A stretch of 64,000 bases of DNA, from NCBI GenBank assembly GCA_964036155.1, contig OZ038422.1, positions 68,037,201 to 68,101,200 on the forward strand, written 5' to 3'. The DNA is from Diploscapter coronatus (Eukaryota > Nematoda > Chromadorea > Rhabditida > Rhabditidae). Made by a program: the position numbers and the translations under genes. This document shows positions 56,242 to 64,000 of the stretch, piece after piece. Under the pieces are notes generated by a model. That model was not told the DNA's origin. It did not search any database and saw only the letters and a list, made by a program, of their open reading frames with translations. Every line of letters starts with the position of its first letter. Position 1 is the first letter of the stretch.

Positions 56242-59200
56242 TTAGATGCTGGATTCAGAGACGATTTTGTAAGTGACTCCAAGCTGCTCGAGGTACTCAA
56301 AGATCTTAGAGTCGCTGAAACAAGCTGCGGTTGTGAAAACCCCACCGTTCTTGGGCAATCCGTCCTTGTTCTTGAGAATGGTCATGGCAGCCCCCACAAC
56401 GCAGGCGCTTGTACCGGAATATCCCGCATCCGGACCGTGACAGACAGCCACCACCTAAAGATGAACATCATAGAATCATAGAGTCATAGAAGAAGTATGC
56501 AATGCATGAGATAGTTATCATAAAAATGGGAAAAAAATTTCTAGAAAGAAAAATAAGATCGCGAATAAATCTTTTGATAATGTTTTTTTTTTTTGTAAAA
56601 CAAGCCTATTAAAAGTCCTAAAAATGAATGTAAAAATTTACCCGTCTGTTAGGCTTTCCTTCATGCTGCTCATTTACAGGTTTCGTGCTATCATAGCCAT
56701 ACCCGAACAGCCAATAGTTGAACGATGACTGCTTCACTTGCTCTTCAGTGGGGCCGTCTTTCTGCAAACCAAATGTCATGGTGTAATACTTGGGAGTCAA
56801 AATCTGAGCATATTTGGCAAATAAACAGGATGACGTAAAAATTTTAAGACCTATTGCATTACAATGGGAATTTTTAATTACAACCAATAATATTCAGAAT
56901 CTTAATTAGCAAAGATTCAAAAATCAAGTACTGAAAATTTCTAATTGAAACAAAAGCTTCTAAATAAACCTTGAACATGTTGAAGGAGCAGAGATCGGGA
57001 TAATCTTGGAGGAATTTGCGAGTCGGGGCGAACTGAGCGAGGATGGCGAACACAGACAGCCACATGAACAGCATAACGGCCCAGATCATCGTGCCGATAC
57101 GGAAGTAGGTCTCGATGTGCACCTGGAGAACGATATTCGTAAATTGTCATTGATCTTATATCCAGCAATGGATAGAAGATAGCCATAATATGTCATGCAC
57201 ATCGTGAAATCGTGACATTTTTTACTTAGGTAGAATAAAATAATTCAAAATGCATGATATGTAATAGTTACCAGAAAGAATAGGAATTGTGAAAATTTTA
57301 ATTTAAATGCTCTTAAAAACTTTCAGCGTTAATTTATCGTCACTTCATCGTTAATATTCGCTTACGGGTCTTTCCCCTCTGACAGTAGCATCGTAGTACT
57401 GCGATCTGTTGACGATGGCCTTGTCAGAGCCCATGAAAGGCACGGCCCAACCGTCAAGTTCCTTCTCATTGATCGAGAACATCTTACCCCTGAAATTCAA
57501 GTTTCGCAAAAAATTGTATAATACTATAAATTAGAAAAGGAACTATCAGAATCCACAATTCTATGTTTAGTTTAATAAAATTTTCAAATACTTGGCAGGA
57601 GGTTTCTGAGCAGGTTTGGTGATGCGTTCGGGCATGAGCTGCTTCCTCAGCGGACCGAGTTTGTCCTTCGCCATATTTGCGATTCCCAGAACCAGAGTCT
57701 GGTACGTCCCGTTATTAATCGCATATCCCTGAAAAAAAAAACTTTAAAAATCTTCGAAGGTGAACATCAAGGATTTTTATAGTAATCATGGCAATAAAAT
57801 TATTCTAGCTGCGTTCAGGGAAGGTTAAATCTAAATCCATCCTATGATGATATATTTTCCTCATCCTCTTTGCATTTCAGATCTCCAATTTTTCTGTTAG
57901 TGAGTTTTGCAGTTTCAGCTACCCGATGGAAACCGGTCAAGTTGTTGTCGAAATTGCAATTTGCAAAATAGCACGGTTTCAGTCGATTTCTTGACGAGAG
58001 AAACCGCGAAAACAAGGAAACCACCTACGCTCTGATAAGAATTACTAGAAAGGGGGAAGGGAGGGCGATTGATTGAGAATGACAATTGGAAGTGATCAAA
58101 GATAGAATTGAATCAATCAGACCTACCGCAGGTCCATGCACAGTCTGAACGTAGCTCTCAATATAGCTCAAATCGCCGTGGAAGTTCTTCTTGAGGAATC
58201 TGACTCCCAAGTCGCAAGGGACTGAAATTGAGTACTTAAAATTGACTACGATTGAGCAGAAATATACTTGAATCCCAGCCACATGCACCCACGACGTACA
58301 GTCCCTTCTTCTTCGCCTCTTCTCCATACTTCAGGGCCATTTGCTCGAGGAACTGAACTCTTTTATAACTAAAAGCAATACTATGATCAGTTTCTAGAGA
58401 TGATCTTCAGAATATATTACAACATTCAAAATAATTTGGAGAAAATTAATCTTAGCAAAGAAGAATTTCAGCTTACCGCCGGTTCTCCCGAAATGTCGAT
58501 ATGATTGGCTCCATTCTCGACTGCAGCCCTCACCACAGCTTCTCCATACAGACGATACTGAAAGTTGCATTTTTGTCTTCACTCAAATCCCCCTAGTTCG
58601 GATTTTTCTCTTCCACACGAAAACATCGCGTACGACTTGTTTGGTGATTTTGATAGCTTCGATTGCGGGGCTGCGGGCGAATTTTATGATCCAAAAGATG
58701 GCGATTTTTGGGCACTCGAACAAGCAGCCACGCATAAATCAGGCTAATAAATTGTTTGAAATAATGGGATGAAAACGTGATTCCCCTTCAGCGATTTCTT
58801 TCTTCTGCAACCCATTTCCATTTCTCGCATTTTATGTGTTTGATCTAATTGCCTACTTCAAAGAGAATAACAATGAGTTTTGGAAAAGTGATGATAACCT
58901 TCATGGAAACTCCAATAGTTTTAGATTCTTCGAAAAGGTATTCTGATTTTGATATGATCCTTGTCATTGATAAAAAGGGAAACCAGTCCCGTTCTTGCTG
59001 TTATTTCATTTTCTCCCTTTCATAATTTATTCGCACTATCAGTTGATGCAAAGGTCCTCCAAAAATGACAACATTTCGAATGCAACTCATCGATCATTTT
59101 GACGAATGATCAATAGATTCAAAAAGAACAGACATGCAAAATTTCAAGATCAGAAAAATATCTCGCCATGTTGCGTACTATTTTTGAAATTTTGAAATTC

Positions 59201-61222
59201 GATCTCTAAAATAGAACGCAAGTTCCGTCCCTCTGTAAAGGTGCGACAACATACAAAAAGCGGTAGTACAAGGATCCCCAAAATAGAAAGCAAGTCATGT
59301 CTAGTCTGCGAAGGCATAAAAAGGTCCAGTCGCAATCGACGATAGATCCAATGAAAAGTTTCTGTGCCAAAAATCAGCTCATAATTTTGTCGTACAAAAA
59401 TGCACAACCGATTTTCCAATTTCAAAAGCGTTTTTATTTGGGGTCCAGAATTCTGCGATTTGTTCGACCAAATAAATTTTTTATCATTTTTCTTTCTAAA
59501 ATCCTTAGTTATGCTCTAATACTACATACTTTTGAGCGAAAAAATAACTACGGAATATGGTTCTCATGGACCCGTTTGCGCTCTCTATTCTAAAAGCAAA
59601 AATCTAGTTGTTGAAAAGGAAATTTGAAGCCTCAATTTTCAAAATTGCTTGCTTTCTATTTATGAACTGAACAGATACGAATTCTGCATAGCAATTCCGA
59701 GAATGACTCATACGAAAAGTACAATATTTGCATTTCGTATAGAGTTATTTGCACAAACAAAACATCGTTACGCAGTTTTTGATTAGAAAAAAGCTGAAGT
59801 GATTTCTACTTGGTACCTGTAGAAATTATCTCTAAACATTCTTCAATGAGGTTGAAATTATGTTTCAAAAGGCCTAATAAATTAATGAAATAAAACTATC
59901 ACGCCTTTAGAGAAGTTTTAAAAATAATTTTACGTTATCAAATTAGCCAAAGAAATATGAAAATAAAATTCATTAACCTTGCTATCTAATTTGCATGACT
60001 TGAAATTTTCAAGATGTCGTTACAGAATATTTGTTCTCGAAGCAACGATACTATGTCTTGAATACTTATAAAATCAATCATCCTACCGGTCCAACAGCAT
60101 TGATGATGAGATTTGCCTGTTTGGCCATGTTCACGAGACTTGCCTCATCCGAATTGTCCGCGATGATGATCGGCACTTTCGACAAATTAGCTCCTGAAAT
60201 GATGGTTTTTTTTTCTAAATTATGAAAACTAGGTATGCATGTAGCGCTATAAATTATTATAGTTTTTCCTTTATTATAAAGTGGAGTAAAAGCGGAAAGA
60301 TGATGGTATTTTTGTATCATTTTGAAGAAAAAATTAACTTCTTCTGCAGTTAACAGAAAGTCCCTAATTTTTTACAAGAATTCACTGGTTTTTGTCAGTT
60401 AGGTCGTTCTTTTCCACTCTTTTCGTGTAATTGTCAAGTTTGTAAGCGAGCGACCGAATGCGAGGCAAAGAGGTAAAATGTCAGAAAGTGGAGGCGAGTA
60501 ATTCGGAAGTGAATCGCAGTGCAAAAAGTCGTCAATCGTCCCATTTTTCTATCATTTTTTTCGCCGTTTTCAACTCACTTCTCTTCCTGTTTTTCATTTT
60601 TTTTCTTCTCATTCGGCCGCTCCTTTTCTTCTTCTCTCTGCTCTCCTCGTTCTGTTTTCTATTTCTCCTACAAAAGAGCTTTTGCCTTTGCAGTTCCTCT
60701 CTCCTGCTTATTCTTCGAAAAATCTCTCGTTTATTTTCTTCGAAACAGTGATGAAAGCAGAGAGCATTGGAAGTGAGAGAGTCAGGGAAGGGGAGGGAAA
60801 CGATAAGCAGGAATTGATGGGAATGAAGGGGGAATTAAATCATAAAAATAAACAACCACCTGTTTATTGTTCTCTAGCTAGTCCAATCACTATCAAAAAG
60901 TCTACTCACCAGTTCGCTTGGAGACTTCAGCCAGCGTTTTCTTGATCTTCGACTCATTCCTTCCGGCCACGGCAAAGTTCGTTCCCTTAAAACAAGATTT
61001 TTGAAAAATAATTTTTACAAAATTTTTTTTGTAAATGAATAGCAAAATTTACAACAAAAATGGCATTTATTTCTTCTTAAAACTATTTTTTATTTTGAAG
61101 CAAATTGTTTTCGGAAACTCGTAAAATAGTACTTTGCAGAGTTGATCAGTGGCGAGTCTGCCTACAATGTATGCGCCAGTATAGCCTGTCGCTCCATACA
61201 CTACAACGTCATATCGAGTCAT
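56242..61222 (-). CDS. Saccharopine-dehydrogenase-like oxidoreductase, copy A
   Basis: Eleven minus-strand exons: 61222-61133, 60985-60910, 60193-60087, 58557-58477, 58352-58268, 58221-58127, 57728-57592, 57489-57366, 57122-56970, 56761-56642 and 56454-56242. They give 426 residues. GATGYTG (residues 10-16) is the dinucleotide-binding loop. IIINAVGP-type, YRLYGEAVVRAAVENGA, DISGEPA, GACGWDS and VPFMGSDKAIVNRSQYYDA are family blocks. TMIWAVMLFMWLSVFAILAQ is a membrane-like helix. The C-terminal GPDAGYSGTSACVVGAAMT region is intact. This copy looks like the conserved orthologue of C. elegans F22F7-type proteins. Intron 3 is 1.5 kb and contains an orphan coding-like segment on the other strand. 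Confidence 0.92.
58558..60086. other. Intron 3 of dehydrogenase-like copy A
   Basis: 1.5 kb. Apart from the orphan segment at 58586-58747 nothing recognisable is present. Confidence 0.55.
58586..58747 (+). pseudogene. Orphan coding-like exon on opposite strand
   Basis: Behind a CCCCCTAG acceptor-like site, an open frame reads SDFSLPHENIAYDLFGDFDS, continues through FYDPKDGDFWALEQAATHKS and stops. Its base composition is richer in GC than the surrounding intron. No upstream exon can exist nearby on the plus strand, because the neighbouring 5' DNA is taken by copy A exons. It is probably a gene fragment or retained terminal exon. Family not recognised. Confidence 0.3.
60194..60909. other. Intron 2 of dehydrogenase-like copy A
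   Basis: 0.7 kb with a strong T/C-rich block (60540-60730) and then a GA-rich segment. Frames there are low-complexity translations. Confidence 0.5.
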
Positions 61223-64000
61223 TCTGCTGTGTCACCAAAGTTTCTGAAAATTCAACAATTAATAAGACGAGGAAACAGTTTCAATATGAAAACGAATAAG
61301 TTGAACGATTTTGCACTGATGATTCAATCATTTGAACAAGAATGAATCTCTAGAGAAACGAAATAACATGAGTTGGGTCAAAAATCGCAAAACAATAAAA
61401 GTCAAAGAAATAAAATAGTGAGCATGCAATAAATGAACAGTGGGTGATTTTTGAGCGATTTGATTTGATCAACACTGCAATTAAAAATTGCCGCTTGACA
61501 ATGAATCAAACGAAAATTATAGTGAAAAAGAACTAGCAATAAGTGTAAGAAGAAGAAATCGATAGTTCTGGAGGAGTGAATTATTGCGTGATGCACCAAA
61601 ACAACGGCATTATTTTTGCCTGATGAATGATTGCAGAACAGAAAACGAAAAACAGAATAGATACAGGTCAAGGAAAGTGCAGAAATGAGTAAAGATACAA
61701 ATAGAAATGAAGAACAAACAGAATGAAACTAAAGTATGAAGGAAGTTCGATTGAAGTAGCCAAATCAACAACATTCTTCCCTATTTTGAAGGTCTTTCTT
61801 TGTCAGCAATTCACAATATCGATTGAGGACTGGTCTGGCAGGAAAAAACTTCGCAAAAATACGCGCATTTCATAACTTCATAAATAATCTGCATGGGTTT
61901 TTCATTCATAGAAACGAACTTCGATTTAGAAAATCGTAAATCACAGCAAGAATTTCGAGAAAAATTTAGAAATATCATCTTGAATGAAAGAATTGTTGTT
62001 TCTCTCCTAAAATGCTGATGCAACAATTCGAGAAGTGTACCATTAGAACGGTTTGATTTGCTCTTATCATCGCTTTAGTGGCTCATTCGAAACCATCAAC
62101 ACTTTTCCTGAAACCTTGAAGCAAGACAATCAGGCCATTGGAAATTTCCAAGCAACTCTTTCAGTTTCTATGGCTTTTCTCCTTGTCAAAATAAGGTGAT
62201 TCTTGTCACCTCGAATGTAAAGATCGATTAGACTTTCGTATGCATTTCACATGAAATAGTACAGCTGCAGTTGAATAAATACATAATGCACGAGATGCGA
62301 TAAATGCGCGCACTGCAGAAATTAGAAAGAAAATCTGAAATGCTAAGTATAAACGATGAAAAATCATGAGGGTTTCACTTTACCTCGACTTCATTACAAC
62401 TAAACCAAATTCTGATGTTATTAAGATCTAGAAATCGAGTAGAATAAATATTAGGCAACTTTAAAAATCGAAATACACAAAGTTTAAGAGATTGAAATCG
62501 CACGTCATAATAATTTCCTAGATCTTTGTAATATCGTCAATTTGACTGTAAACTAAGTGATAATTTTAGCGCTTTTCAAATTGATTCATCATTTATATCA
62601 ACTCCTTTTCGAATTACGGAGACTAACTTTCACGACTCAAATCTACACCCAGCTTCAATAACTCATACAAACTAATTAATGGCCCCTTTGCCATATTTCG
62701 ATATTTCACTATTGCGTAAGCGAGTAAGCATGTTGAAGCATTTCATATTTCATCAAATCCTCCTAACTTTTGACGTGCTTGTTATTTGTTTTCCGTGGCA
62801 GTTGTCTGGGGATTTCCCTTTCCTCATTCTTTTACTCGAATCCATCACAGCCCAATCGATGGTTATGTTCAAAATCTTTCTTCCATCTCATTTCGCCCTG
62901 CTATTTTCCCTCGTAAACATTTCAATTCTCATTATTTCGCCTTTCCGTTCTTTCCATTTCAAATGTGAACAGCTCGAATTTCCAAGGGGAAAGGTCGCTG
63001 TGCGTTGTGTTGCGTGAGAGACGCGTTCAAAAGAATTCGCTCGAAATTCGAACAGCTTGATCTCAAAGAAAGGAAGGAGAAGAATAAGAGAAGAAATGGG
63101 AAAGGAGGTCGAAGGGCTTCGCTTATGAGCAAGCAAGTAAAATGATGCAAATAGATCGAAGATTCAAACAAAAACAACAACACTCTAGTCTTTCAATGTT
63201 TGTCAACTAGTCAGATATCTGATGTTTGTTAAACATTTCTTGTTTTTATTCTGATAAGACAAAATCATAAAATATCAGCCTTTTCTTCGCTGCTGTATCA
63301 ACACATTCCATCGCAGAAAATGTCAAAAATCGATTGTTTTGATAAAACTTTTATTGAACTCTCAACGACTGATAATACATTACATGCCGATAGAAAGGAG
63401 ATATTTGAAAATCGTCTTTTCGATACAAAGAACATTCTGAAAAGGAAATTGTAAATATTCAGGTGTAACAACTGAAGCTTTACAATTCCCCCAAGAATAT
63501 TCTTATCATCAAAAAGTCTATTTCCAAAAAATCAAATCAATCAGGCACGGGTCAACTATACAACTGTGATTATCACTTATCAATCAGAGATGATCAACAT
63601 ATCTCTAGATGACGGTAATGAGTTAAATTAAAGAAATAGTATGATAATTTGTACACACTGATATCGAATAATAGTCATACAGACGAATGAATATTTGCAA
63701 GGTTTGAGAGTAGAGAGGAGATTGGTAACTGTCACACGCATATCGATGAATGAGATGAGACATCGGAGAAGATTTGCAACTCAAGTCGCCTTTGAAAATG
63801 TGCTCCAACGATAAACGCAAGAGTTGTCTAGCGCTTAGCAATTGAACACATTTTAAAAGTGGATAATTTACGAATCTTCTTCGATGCGAGGATGAAGCCG
63901 AAAGAAGGATACAAGAACAGGGCAATTACCAATGCAGAAATACAACGAATATCGCACGCAATGAGAGACAATCGGAGAAATGAATGAACCGTTTGTAGAA
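61223..64000. other. Right-end region without supported gene
   Basis: 2.8 kb, AT-rich, with a pyrimidine-rich stretch at about 62760-62960 and GA-rich 63060-63110. The first few hundred bp (minus direction) should hold the promoter of copy A. An exact ATGCAAAT octamer lies near 63145. No exon with splice support or family resemblance is seen. Confidence 0.5.

Noticed and set aside
1..64000. CRISPR arrays, tRNA, rRNA or spliced-leader RNA genes
   Set aside because: No direct-repeat/spacer array, no T-arm plus D-arm pattern, and no match to the standard SL1 sequence were noticed by eye; a tRNAscan or covariance search would be decisive.

Overview
The window is animal nuclear DNA, almost certainly from a nematode. 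The genes are split by many short introns (often 36-70 nt) with T-rich TTTTAG or TTTCAG acceptors. Several start codons sit just behind a TTTCAG or TTTTTAG acceptor, as expected for spliced-leader trans-splicing. The recognisable proteins resemble single-copy nematode genes. I do not identify the species. All gene models were spliced by hand from reading frame, splice sites and family resemblance; no transcript data were available.

Left part (1-11.7 kb) is dense housekeeping DNA: the 3' end of a UBA-domain gene, a full TUG/ASPSCR1-type UBX gene, mitochondrial thioredoxin on the minus strand, and, divergent from it, YIF1 (ER-Golgi membrane protein). From 14.7 to 20.0 kb lies a minus-strand gene for an unrecognised 321-residue Ser/Pro/Arg-rich protein with a 3.4 kb intron. 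From 20.0 to 31.9 kb I find no gene. That stretch carries many polypurine/polypyrimidine tracts, an (AG)15 run, a hAT-type MITE and two TATA-like promoter candidates. From 31.9 to 39.1 kb is a 7-exon acyltransferase (LPAAT/AGPAT, acl type) gene.

Middle part (39.7-53.7 kb) is accessory DNA. A secreted Gly/Gln/Pro-rich protein is encoded by 13 short exons made from a repeated exon-plus-intron unit. A run of helical or acidic protein genes without recognised family follows (41.6-48.5 kb). Then come three small secreted proteins, two of which are tandem paralogues (Asn/Gly/Arg-rich) sharing TATA boxes and a conserved upstream block with a TGAGTCA site.

Right part (53.7-61.2 kb) holds two tandem minus-strand saccharopine-dehydrogenase-like (SCCPDH-type) genes with nearly the same intron map. 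The remaining 2.8 kb has no gene I can support.

Themes worth attention: recurrent GC-AG introns (five in about 104 introns by my hand count), the exon-unit amplification, a one-residue insertion in the acyltransferase HX4D motif, and two hAT-like MITEs with 8-bp target duplications.
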